From the NCBI RefSeq assembly GCF_010974825.1, contig NZ_JAAILA010000019.1, forward strand, positions 1-61,365: a stretch of 61,365 nt of DNA, in the 5' to 3' direction. The translations under genes were made by a program, and so were the position numbers. Positions 8,785 through 16,781 of this stretch are shown here, piece by piece; the stretch's first letter is position 1; every line of letters starts with the position of its first letter. Under the pieces are notes generated by a model. That model ran no database searches and was not told the DNA's origin. It saw nothing but the letters and a program-made list of their open reading frames with translations. This DNA comes from Aeromonas rivipollensis. Its GTDB lineage: Bacteria; Pseudomonadota; Gammaproteobacteria; Enterobacterales; Aeromonadaceae.

Positions 8785-8824
8785 TGCTCGCCCCGGGCCG
8801 AACCGCCCGGGTGCTGGAGCACCT

Positions 8825-9274
8825 ATGACAAGCCTTTCCCTCTCACCGCGACACCTCTGGCAATGGCTGACCTATCACCATCAGGCCGCCGAGGGCTCCC
8901 TCTACCTGATGTTCTTCTCCGGCCTGCTGCTGTGGGAGCCACTGACCCCGGTCTGGTCCCTGGCACGCTGGAACCTGTTTCTCCATGTGATGCTCTCCCT
9001 CTCCCTGTTTCCCCTGTTGTTTGGCGCCTTCTGGCTCTCCCATCGCAGCCTGCTGAACAAGAGCCGCAAACCCTTTCTGCGCACCACCGGCCGCATCATC
9101 GAAGGCTTGCTGCTGGTCTGTCTCGCCAGCGGCCTGTTGCTGGTGCTGCACGGTACCCCGGGGGACAGCCTGGGCAACCTCGCCAGCTGGGCCCACTGGC
9201 TGAGCGCACTAGCGTTGACGCCCCTGGTGCTGCGCCACGCCTGGCGCTGGACCATCTTGAAATGGCGCACATGA
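8825..9274 (+). CDS. Small membrane cytochrome b-like protein
   Basis: A 149-aa protein with four hydrophobic helices and histidines placed at helix ends in the way of membrane diheme b-type cytochromes: TYHHQ near residue 18, NLFLHVML, FWLSHRS, and the pair WAHWL / VLRHAW in the last helix. I do not recognise the exact family, so heme binding is an inference from the histidines and the cytochrome c neighbour. It is the first gene after the candidate Fur box, and four bases separate its stop from the hexaheme cytochrome start. It may pass electrons between the quinone pool and the periplasmic cytochrome. Confidence 0.65.
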   Translation: MTSLSLSPRHLWQWLTYHHQAAEGSLYLMFFSGLLLWEPLTPVWSLARWNLFLHVMLSLSLFPLLFGAFWLSHRSLLNKSRKPFLRTTGRIIEGLLLVCLASGLLLVLHGTPGDSLGNLASWAHWLSALALTPLVLRHAWRWTILKWRT

Positions 9275-9278
9275 TCTT

Positions 9279-12269
9279 ATGTTGAAGTTGTTGTTATCCC
9301 TGATGTTTGCCGCCCTGCTGCTGGCCAGCCCCCTTGCCAGCGCCCAGGAGATGGGCACGGCCATGGTAGCCTATGACGAGGGCGACGCCCCTCGCCTGCT
9401 GGTAGCCAACCAGAGCGCCGGCTCCGTCACCCTGCTCGAGCGGGGCAGCGGCAAGGGAATAAAAGAGGTGCAGCTGGGGGGCGATCTGCGCCAGCTGGCC
9501 CGTGCCGATGACGGCACCCTGCTGGTCACCGACTACAGCGGCGATCGCCTGCTGCTGCTGGACGAAGATCTCGACTTGGAGAGGGCTATCCCCACCGGCC
9601 ATAGACCCTACGGCGTCATCTTCGATCCCAAGCGGCGCTGGTTCTGGGTCACGCTGTTCGAATCGGCTCGCCTGCAGGCCTATGACAGCTCGGGCAAGCT
9701 CCAGTTGGATGTGACCGTTGCCGAGACACCCCGCGGGCTGGCGCTGACCGACGATGATCGCCTGCTGCTCACCCACGCCATGACCGGCCAGCTCGCCATC
9801 TATGATCTCGCCAAGCTTGGCAACGGCGCCAAGGGCGCCGCCTTACCCAAGCCCAAGCTCATTACCTTGGCCGAGACCCATAGCGATACGCCGAGCGACT
9901 CTCAGGGATTGCCACGCCTGCTGGACGGCATAGCCCTCTCCCCCGATGGCAGCGAAGCCTGGCTGCCTCATGTGCTGTGGAGTTTCGACCACCCCTTCCA
10001 GTTTCAGAGCACCGTCTTCCCGGCCGTCTCCATCATAGATCTCGATGAGGAGCAAGAACGGGTAGACGAGCGCAAGCAGCTCTTCTTGCAGATCAATCTG
10101 CCAAGCGTCGGCAACCGCAGCCAGATCGTCTCCAACCCCTTCGCCGCGCGCTTCGCCGCCGATGGCAAGCGGGTCTACCTGACCCTGGCGGGCTCGGAAG
10201 ATCTGCTGGTGTTCGACTTGTCGCGCAGCGGTAAATCCAACAGCAACCGTCACAGACGCAAGAAGTTCCAGGGGGGCGCCAAGGCGACCCAGCTCTTGCG
10301 CCACCTGCCGGGCCAAAATCCGCGGGACTTGTTGGTTGATGACGACCACATTCTGGTGCACAACGCCATGGGGCAGGATCTTACCCGCCTCCATAGCGGC
10401 GGCAGCGGCCCCTTCGCCCGGGTCACCGTCGATGTGCCCCACTTTGCCAAACTGGTAACGACGGATCCGCGCCCCGAACCGCTCAAGCGCGGCGAGCGGC
10501 TATTCAACCTGGGCAACACCGCCGCCAATGCCCGCTTCCCCATGGCCGGGGACAACTGGATGAGCTGCAACTCCTGCCATCTGGACGGGTTCAACTTCAC
10601 CAACCGCCATCTGATGGCGGCCCATCGCCAGCAGAACGGCGACAACGCCATCAACGGCCACGCCAACCTCGCCAACATGGTGGCGGGGGACTTCGTCGGC
10701 GAATACCTGCGCATGACCCAGCAGACTCAGGGCGGCATGGGCCACGATGGTCGCGATGGGGCCGAGACTGTGGATCCCGCCAAGCCCCAGCCCGAGGTGA
10801 AGGCGATGATGGAGGATCTGCACGCCTTCGTCACCGCCGATGGCAACCTCCCCTATCTCGCCAACTGGCTGCGACTCGATGCCCCGCGCAGGGATCCCAC
10901 CAAGGCGCCGACCACCCATCCCAAGGAGTGGCTCAACTCCGCCTCCTGCCAGAACTGCCACCAAGAGGCGTTCAAGGACTGGAGCGAGAGCAACCACAGA
11001 CTGATGGGCAACTCCCACCCCTACTACAAGGTGGTGCAGGCGCTGGCCCGCGAAACCGAAGGGGAAGCCTTCGGCCAGTGGTGTCAGGGCTGCCACATGC
11101 CCCAGCAGGTGATGACAGGCCAGATGGATCTGCCCAAGGGCTCCCACATGTTCGAGCAGGGGGGCGCCTCGCTCATTGCCGCCCACAAGGCAGGCGAACC
11201 CGTGGTGGAGGAAGGGACAGGTTGCGTGCTCTGCCATCGCATCACAAGGCTCGAAGATGCGGGCGGCAACAGCGCCTTTACCGTGAATTTGAAAGACCGC
11301 GAGAGCTATGTGTTCGAGGATGCCCCGGGGGGGAGCGCCCGCCACTGGCTGGCAGAGCGGCAGATCAATGCCCGTCCCGCCATGCACAAGGCCTCCTATC
11401 AGAAGGATTTCTACCAGGATGCAGCCCTGTGCAAGTCATGCCACAACGAGTTTGCCCCGGGCAGCGGCGCCAATATCGTCAACACCTGGGACGAGTGGGA
11501 GAACTCCAGCTTCGCCAAGGCGGAGGATCCCGCCAAGCGGCGCACCTGCATCGACTGCCATATGAACCCCGAGCCGGGCAACGGCGGCGCCCCTGTGGCG
11601 GGCCAGTCCACCGAAAACGGCACAATGAAGGCGCGCCTCTATCGCCACAACTTCACCGGTGCCCAGCACCAGCTGGTGGGGTTACGAAATCCAGACCTTG
11701 AGCAGGAGAGCCTGGCGCTGCTGCGCTCCAGCGCCACCCTCTCTGCCCGCATCGAACAGGCTGCCGAAGGGCAGCAACTGGTGGTGCGGGTCGCCAACAC
11801 AGGCGCAGGCCACGCCCTGCCCACCGGGGTGGCCGATTTTCGTGAACTCTGGCTGGAGCTGACCGTCACAGACGCCAGCGGCAACATAGTGCTCACCAGC
11901 GGCCAGCCGGTGGAGGGCGCCGTGCCCGAGGACGCGCGGCTGTTTCGCAAAGTATTCGGTGATGCCGAGGGCAAACCGGTGGGGCTCAAGTTCTGGCGTT
12001 ACGCCAAGCTGCTGGCGGATACCCGCATCCCGGCCGATGGCTGGCGCGATGAAGCCTGGCCGCTGCCGGCGGATGCCAAGGGGCCCTTCCAGGCCGATAT
12101 CAGACTCAATTTCCGCACCTACCCCAAGTGGGTCAGTGATGCGGTGCGCGCCGCCGAGCCGAGCCTGCCGGCGCCACCCATAGTGCTGCTCACGCGTCTA
12201 CAACTAAATCGGTTGCAACTCACCCTGCAGCCTCTCCCCGTCACGCCCGATACGGAGCCTCAATCCTGA
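9279..12269 (+). CDS. Periplasmic hexaheme cytochrome c with beta-propeller-like N-terminal domain
   Basis: A 996-aa exported protein. A signal peptide (about residues 1-22, cleaving after ASA) precedes a region of about 370 residues built of beta-propeller-type repeats (LLVANQSAGSVTLLERG, LLVTDYSGDRLLLLDED, GHRPYGVIFDPKRRWFWVT). The C-terminal half carries six CXXCH heme sites with cysteines at about residues 430, 557, 602, 649, 718 and 757, within cytochrome c554-like text (ASCQNCHQEAFKDW), then an AGHALPTG beta domain. Its stop overlaps the FTR1 start (TGATG), so the two are translationally coupled. A role as an electron-accepting Fe(II) oxidase feeding FTR1 is inferred from that coupling. 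Confidence 0.85.
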   Translation: MLKLLLSLMFAALLLASPLASAQEMGTAMVAYDEGDAPRLLVANQSAGSVTLLERGSGKGIKEVQLGGDLRQLARADDGTLLVTDYSGDRLLLLDEDLDLERAIPTGHRPYGVIFDPKRRWFWVTLFESARLQAYDSSGKLQLDVTVAETPRGLALTDDDRLLLTHAMTGQLAIYDLAKLGNGAKGAALPKPKLITLAETHSDTPSDSQGLPRLLDGIALSPDGSEAWLPHVLWSFDHPFQFQSTVFPAVSIIDLDEEQERVDERKQLFLQINLPSVGNRSQIVSNPFAARFAADGKRVYLTLAGSEDLLVFDLSRSGKSNSNRHRRKKFQGGAKATQLLRHLPGQNPRDLLVDDDHILVHNAMGQDLTRLHSGGSGPFARVTVDVPHFAKLVTTDPRPEPLKRGERLFNLGNTAANARFPMAGDNWMSCNSCHLDGFNFTNRHLMAAHRQQNGDNAINGHANLANMVAGDFVGEYLRMTQQTQGGMGHDGRDGAETVDPAKPQPEVKAMMEDLHAFVTADGNLPYLANWLRLDAPRRDPTKAPTTHPKEWLNSASCQNCHQEAFKDWSESNHRLMGNSHPYYKVVQALARETEGEAFGQWCQGCHMPQQVMTGQMDLPKGSHMFEQGGASLIAAHKAGEPVVEEGTGCVLCHRITRLEDAGGNSAFTVNLKDRESYVFEDAPGGSARHWLAERQINARPAMHKASYQKDFYQDAALCKSCHNEFAPGSGANIVNTWDEWENSSFAKAEDPAKRRTCIDCHMNPEPGNGGAPVAGQSTENGTMKARLYRHNFTGAQHQLVGLRNPDLEQESLALLRSSATLSARIEQAAEGQQLVVRVANTGAGHALPTGVADFRELWLELTVTDASGNIVLTSGQPVEGAVPEDARLFRKVFGDAEGKPVGLKFWRYAKLLADTRIPADGWRDEAWPLPADAKGPFQADIRLNFRTYPKWVSDAVRAAEPSLPAPPIVLLTRLQLNRLQLTLQPLPVTPDTEPQS

Positions 12270-13093
12270 TGTTTGCAAGTTTTCTCATTACCCTGCGCGA
12301 GGGGCTGGAAGCCTTTCTGCTGGTGGGCATCTGCCTCTCCTACCTCGCCAAGCTGGGGGCAAGCCGCTACAACAAGTTCATCTATCTGGGGGTGGGGCTG
12401 GGTCTTGTCGCCTCCCTCGTGGTCGCCTTCCTGTTCCAGGTGGTGGTGAGCCAGTTCGAGAGCGAGCGTTACAACCACCTCTTGATGGCGGGGATCCTGA
12501 TCTTCGCCACCCTGGTGCTCACCTATATGGCAATCTGGATGCAAAAACAGGCCAAGTCCCAGGTGGGGGCCATGACGGCGCGCATCGATGCCGCCATCGA
12601 CGGCGGCAACCTGTTCGGTCTGGTGCTGCTCGCCTTCCTCGCGGTGATGCGGGAAGGTTTTGAAACCGTACTGTTCTTCTCGGCCCTGGTCTATTCCGGG
12701 CAAGGGGTGGATCTGCACGAGGGACTGATGGGGGCGCTGGCGGGGCTGCTGGTCTCAGTGGTGCTGGTGTGGGGGCTGCTGCGCTCCACCCGCAAGGTGG
12801 CGCTGGCCCCCTTCTTCCGCTGGACCGGGCTGCTGATCATCATCATAGCCGCGGGGCTGCTGTCGTCCGCCGTCAACATGTTGCAGGCGGCGGACGTCAT
12901 CACCTTCTGGACCACGCCCGTGTTCAACATCAGCCACATCCTCGACGATCAGGGGGTCTTCGGCACCTTCCTGCGCGCCCTGTTTGGCTACAATGCCTCA
13001 CCCGCCGGCTTGCAGTTGCTGACCTGGGCCACCTATCTGGCCATCTTCGTCACCCTCTGGCATCGCAGCTATCGCCCTCGGGTGCAGGGTTAA
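12269..13093 (+). CDS. FTR1-family iron permease
   Basis: A 274-aa inner-membrane permease of the FTR1/EfeU family with about seven helices. The two signature iron-binding motifs are intact: REGLE at residues 10-14 and REGFE at residues 128-132. FTR1 proteins take up iron oxidised by a partner (Fet3 multicopper oxidase in yeast, EfeO/EfeB in E. coli). Here the coupled partner is a hexaheme cytochrome c, and no EfeO or EfeB gene is visible nearby. The gene overlaps the cytochrome stop codon by one base. The candidate Fur box at 8748 probably governs it. Confidence 0.9.
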   Translation: MFASFLITLREGLEAFLLVGICLSYLAKLGASRYNKFIYLGVGLGLVASLVVAFLFQVVVSQFESERYNHLLMAGILIFATLVLTYMAIWMQKQAKSQVGAMTARIDAAIDGGNLFGLVLLAFLAVMREGFETVLFFSALVYSGQGVDLHEGLMGALAGLLVSVVLVWGLLRSTRKVALAPFFRWTGLLIIIIAAGLLSSAVNMLQAADVITFWTTPVFNISHILDDQGVFGTFLRALFGYNASPAGLQLLTWATYLAIFVTLWHRSYRPRVQG

Positions 13094-13173
13094 ACCCGTC
13101 CCCGGTTGCAACCCCATTCGGGGGCCGCGCCCTGGCACGGTCCCCTTAGATATCAAGCCGTTTCGGAACACTC

Positions 13174-14595
13174 ATGAGCGACAACAACAAGAAGATTGCG
13201 GTACTGGGTGCCGGTCCCGCCGGTCTGATGGCCGCCTGGCGCCTGTGCCAGGCCGGTTATGCGGTCACCCTGTTCGAGCAGGAGAGCGTGGTGGGGGGCA
13301 TGTGCGCCACCCAGACCTTCAAGGGGCGCGATGGTGACTATCGCTTCGACTACGGCGGCCACCGCTTCATCACCAAGAACCCCGAGCTGCTCGCCTTTAT
13401 CGACGAGCTGATGGGGGACGACTTGCTCCACGCCGAGCGAAAGAGCGTGATCCGCTTCGGCGGGCGCACCTATGACTACCCCTTGAACCTCACCAACCTG
13501 CTGAGGACTGCCCCCCTAACCCTGATGGCGGGGGCGGTGAAGGATCTGCTGCTGTTGCCTTTTGCCAAGAAGCCGGACGATTTCGCCAAGGCGAGCTTTG
13601 CCGAGTGGATCCAGAGCCACTTCGGCCGCACCCTCTATCGCCAGTTCTTCGAGGGTTACACCGGCAAGCTGTGGGGCATCAACCCGGACAAGCTCTCCGC
13701 CGACTGGGCCGGTCAGCGCATCAGCCTGATTGACCTTAAAGACGTGGCACGCCGCCTGCTGCCAAGACGCAACGGCAACCTCTCGGTGCGCACCTATGCC
13801 CGCAAATACCGTTATCCAAAGTACGGTTTCGGCCAGATCTTCACCACCCTGGGGGAGCGGCTGGTGGCGGAAGGCGTGACGGTCAAGACAGGCGCTACCA
13901 TCACCCGCCTCGAGCAGGTCGATGGCCGGATTGAACGGGTCTATTGGTCACAAGATAACGTTGAGCAGTGCGAGCACTTTGATCAGGTGATCTCCACCCT
14001 GCCGCTGCCGCTCACCTGCCAGCATCTGGGCTTGCCGTGCGATCTCCACTACCGGTCGCTTCGCTTCGTCAATATGCCGCTTAAACAGGAGAACCTGTCG
14101 GACAACACCTGGCAGTACCTCTCCGACCCCCATATTCTGGCCACCCGCTTGCAGGAGCCACGCCGCCGCAGCCCCTTTATGGCGCCACAGGGCCAGACCT
14201 CGGTGATGCTGGAGATCCCCTGCAACCCGGGGGATGCCACCTGGCAGGCGCCGCTGGCCGAGCTGCGGGGCCGGGTGACAGAGGATCTGGCAACGCTTGG
14301 TGTAGATACCGCCAAACTTGGCGATGAGACCTTCGAGGCGCGAAGCGAGTACGCCTATCCGCTGATGGATCTTGGCTATCAGGCCCGCCGCAACGAAGCC
14401 ATCAAGGCGCTGATGCCTATAGCCAACCTCATCATGACAGGTCGCCAGGGGACATTTCGCTACATCTTCACCGACACCGCCATGGAGATGGGGATGATGG
14501 CTGCGGACATGGTGATCGACGGGGTGGACAGACGCCACGCCATCTTCAATCATCGCAACGAAAATACCGTGATCGAAACCCAGAGCGTGGCGTAG
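13174..14595 (+). CDS. FAD-dependent amine-oxidase-like oxidoreductase
   Basis: A 473-aa protein with an N-terminal Rossmann dinucleotide fold (IAVLGAGPAGLMAAW, residues 8-22) followed by acidic LFEQE and GG motifs, and the FDYGGHRFITKNPEL segment typical of UDP-galactopyranose mutase/protoporphyrinogen-oxidase-like flavoproteins. There is no signal peptide. It follows FTR1 by 80 bp on the same strand and may be in the same transcript. The substrate is not evident. Members of this group often sit with glycosyltransferases, and two GT-C-like membrane proteins follow downstream. Confidence 0.8.
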   Translation: MSDNNKKIAVLGAGPAGLMAAWRLCQAGYAVTLFEQESVVGGMCATQTFKGRDGDYRFDYGGHRFITKNPELLAFIDELMGDDLLHAERKSVIRFGGRTYDYPLNLTNLLRTAPLTLMAGAVKDLLLLPFAKKPDDFAKASFAEWIQSHFGRTLYRQFFEGYTGKLWGINPDKLSADWAGQRISLIDLKDVARRLLPRRNGNLSVRTYARKYRYPKYGFGQIFTTLGERLVAEGVTVKTGATITRLEQVDGRIERVYWSQDNVEQCEHFDQVISTLPLPLTCQHLGLPCDLHYRSLRFVNMPLKQENLSDNTWQYLSDPHILATRLQEPRRRSPFMAPQGQTSVMLEIPCNPGDATWQAPLAELRGRVTEDLATLGVDTAKLGDETFEARSEYAYPLMDLGYQARRNEAIKALMPIANLIMTGRQGTFRYIFTDTAMEMGMMAADMVIDGVDRRHAIFNHRNENTVIETQSVA

Positions 14596-14605
14596 CAACA
14601 GGAAC

Positions 14606-14709
14606 AACCCCCTCCCGACCTCCCTCTTCGAAAGGGAGAGGTGCTTTACCGACGTTGTCAGCAACGCGATTTGCTCCCTCCCCTGACAGAGGGAGGGTCG
14701 GGGTGGGGT
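14606..14709. repeat. MITE/REP-like element with terminal inverted repeats
   Basis: Ends of the form ACCCCCTCCCGACC (14606 on) and GGTCGGGGTGGGG (to 14709) are near-inverted copies, and an internal CCCTCTTCGAAAGGGAGAG hairpin lies near the left end. It occupies most of the gap between the FAD oxidoreductase and the next gene. Confidence 0.6.
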
Positions 14710-14764
14710 CCAACGAATCAGGACTGGCGCCATGCCGTCAGGACAAATCAACAAGGAGAACAGG

Positions 14765-15325
14765 ATGACCATACGCCCGGGTTTACTCGCCCTCACCCTG
14801 CTGCTGACCCTGAGCGGCCAGGTGCAGGCTTACTCCTACGCCGCCGCCGGCAAGGAGCCACTGATCGATGCGCGCGAAGCATTGCTTGGCGCCGCCAGTG
14901 AAGGCAAGGATGCCAGCGCCACCTTGAGCGAGATTGCGGACGAGCTTACCTATCTGGAAGAGCACCACAAGGTGACACTGCAAGCGCCCCTGGCCGCCGC
15001 CATCAAGGGGAAAGATGCCGCCGCCACCGCCGCCCTGCTCAACCGAGCCTATAAAGCGGAGATAGAGCGTCGCCTCGAGGGGGCCGGGCAGAACCTCGGC
15101 GACTACCAGAGCGCCAAGGTGCTGGTGGTCAAGAGCAAGCGCTTCCTCGATTTGATCCTCCCCTCCCTCAGCGAAGGGGATCGCAAGGCCGCCGAACAGG
15201 CGCTGGCCAGGGTGCTGGATGCCATCGGCAACCCTGGGGTATTCGGGGTGGGGGCCAAACCCGCCGATGCTGCCGCCTTCGCAGAAGCCGAGAAAGCGCT
15301 GATGGCCGTGCTGGCGCCGCTCTGA
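14765..15325 (+). CDS. Secreted helical protein of unknown function
   Basis: A 186-aa protein with a clear signal peptide (MTIRPGLLALTLLLTLSG, cleaving after VQA) and an alanine-rich, largely helical mature part (ALLGAASEGKDASATLSEIADEL, LARVLDAIGNPGVFGVG). AAGGAG at 14753 fixes the start at 14765 rather than the longer frame. I do not recognise a family. It lies downstream of the iron permease and FAD oxidoreductase on the same strand, so a periplasmic helper role in that unit is possible but unsupported by any motif. Confidence 0.75.
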   Translation: MTIRPGLLALTLLLTLSGQVQAYSYAAAGKEPLIDAREALLGAASEGKDASATLSEIADELTYLEEHHKVTLQAPLAAAIKGKDAAATAALLNRAYKAEIERRLEGAGQNLGDYQSAKVLVVKSKRFLDLILPSLSEGDRKAAEQALARVLDAIGNPGVFGVGAKPADAAAFAEAEKALMAVLAPL

Positions 15326-15338
15326 TGACATTTCATCG

Positions 15339-16694
15339 ATGATGACGGCCCCCCTCATCCCCGGCCCTTCTCCCGCAAGGGGAGAAGGGGGGCGTCACTA
15401 CGGCCGATTACGCTTCGCTAATCGACCCTACTTGCTGATCCTTCTGCAACTGGTCTGGACGGGCTGGCTATTTACCTTCCCTGTGGCCCTCGATTCCGAC
15501 GATGCCCTGAACTTCGCCCACGGGGTGGTGCGCTTTAGCGTGCTGGAGTTCTCCCCCCACTTTCCGGGCTACCCCGCCTTTATCTGGCTGGCGCGGCTCA
15601 TCAATCTGGCGGTGGACGATCCCGCCGCTGCGGTGCAGTGGGCGAGCCTTTTGGGCACAGCGCTGATAGCGCCGCTCGCCGCCTTGCTGGCGGTGAGATT
15701 GTGGCAGCGACCAAGCCTGCTCGCCCCCGTCTGGCTGCTGGTGCTGGCCCTGCCGCTCACGCCGACGCTGGCCCTCTCCGGCCTCTCGGACGGGCCCGCG
15801 CTCGCCGCCTGGCTCGGGACGCTGCTGGCCTTGCAGAATCGCAAACCAGCGCTGGCCGGTCTGCTGCTGGGACTCTTGCTGGCGCTTCGCCCCTCCTACT
15901 TAGTGCTGGCCCTGCTGCCGCTCTGGCTCGGGATAGAGCACAAGGGTGAGCGGCGTAAGTTTCTGCTGCCCATCGCTTTGGTAGGGCTGATAAGTCTGCT
16001 CTTTGTCTGGCAGGCCGATGGCTGGGCCTATTTTGGCGAGGGGCGGCGCTTTACCGACGGCCACTTCACCCTCTGGGGCAACACGGCGGCGGCCCACGGC
16101 GATCGGCTGCTGAGCTGGGCACGCACCTTCCATGATCAGCTCACTCCGCTCTGGCCCTTGGCTGTCGGAGCCTTGCTGGTGCTGCCGCTCTGGCAAAGAT
16201 CAAAAGACCAAGTAGCCGCCCTCTCCCCGCTCTGGACCCTCTACTGGCTCGCCCTGCTGCTCTGGACCCTGTTTGGCCAGAACCCGGACAATCCCCGCCA
16301 TCTGGCCCCCCTCACCCTGCTCGGCATAGTGCTGCTGGCGGGCAGGCTGCCGCTATGGGGCGAGCGACCTGCCATGCTGGGGGCCCTCTTGCTGCTGACG
16401 AACACACTCACGCCTGCGGCGCCGCCCGCCATGGTGCAGGCGGCCATGCTGGCAGAAAAAACCTGCCCGGCCCTGGTGACCCAGTGGGGGGTACGGCTGC
16501 TTAGGGAAACCACTGCATTGCCGGTGACCGATGGCTGGTACCAGGGGGATGCGGCCCTTGCGCTCACCCAGGGGGCCTGCCGCCTCAGCCGCCGCTCCAT
16601 AGCGCAGAGCGAGATGCCGCTCCCCCACCAGGCGCACTGGTTTGCCCCCCGCTTTGGCGCCGAACCCGGCCTCTGGCTCGCCATACCGCGCTGA
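15339..16694 (+). CDS. Polytopic membrane protein, GT-C glycosyltransferase-like
   Basis: A 451-aa protein with about ten hydrophobic helices. An acidic pair in the first periplasmic loop (ALDSDDALNFAHG) resembles the catalytic Asp region of GT-C/PMT-type glycosyltransferases, and HFPGYPAFIWLARL follows. The annotated N-terminus (PLIPGPSPARGEGG) is encoded by a dispersed repeat found again at 40084-40123, so the real start may lie further in. No better ATG exists near the first helix, but a TTG at the YLL residues is possible. The function is inferred only from topology and the Asp motif. Confidence 0.6.
   Translation: MMTAPLIPGPSPARGEGGRHYGRLRFANRPYLLILLQLVWTGWLFTFPVALDSDDALNFAHGVVRFSVLEFSPHFPGYPAFIWLARLINLAVDDPAAAVQWASLLGTALIAPLAALLAVRLWQRPSLLAPVWLLVLALPLTPTLALSGLSDGPALAAWLGTLLALQNRKPALAGLLLGLLLALRPSYLVLALLPLWLGIEHKGERRKFLLPIALVGLISLLFVWQADGWAYFGEGRRFTDGHFTLWGNTAAAHGDRLLSWARTFHDQLTPLWPLAVGALLVLPLWQRSKDQVAALSPLWTLYWLALLLWTLFGQNPDNPRHLAPLTLLGIVLLAGRLPLWGERPAMLGALLLLTNTLTPAAPPAMVQAAMLAEKTCPALVTQWGVRLLRETTALPVTDGWYQGDAALALTQGACRLSRRSIAQSEMPLPHQAHWFAPRFGAEPGLWLAIPR
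15351..15390. repeat. Dispersed hairpin repeat, copy 1
   Basis: A 40-bp segment containing the inverted repeat CCCTTCTCCC / GGGAGAAGGG is identical to 40084-40123. Here it overlaps the 5' end of an open frame and is translated as LIPGPSPARGEG, a repeat-derived peptide often seen at mis-called N-termini. Confidence 0.85.
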
Positions 16695-16781
16695 CAGGCT
16701 CAGGGCTCTGGCCCAAACGCGTCGCTGCGCCAGCTGACTCGTCTACACTCACTGCGCATGGGCGTGGCAGGGAGAGGATGC

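Noticed and set aside
13130..13160. A second sigma-54 promoter before the FAD oxidoreductase
   Set aside because: TGGCAC is present but the TTGC element is missing at the required spacing.
14641..14901. 86-codon plus-strand frame overlapping the MITE-like element
   Set aside because: Mostly repeat sequence, and overlaps the secreted-protein gene out of frame.
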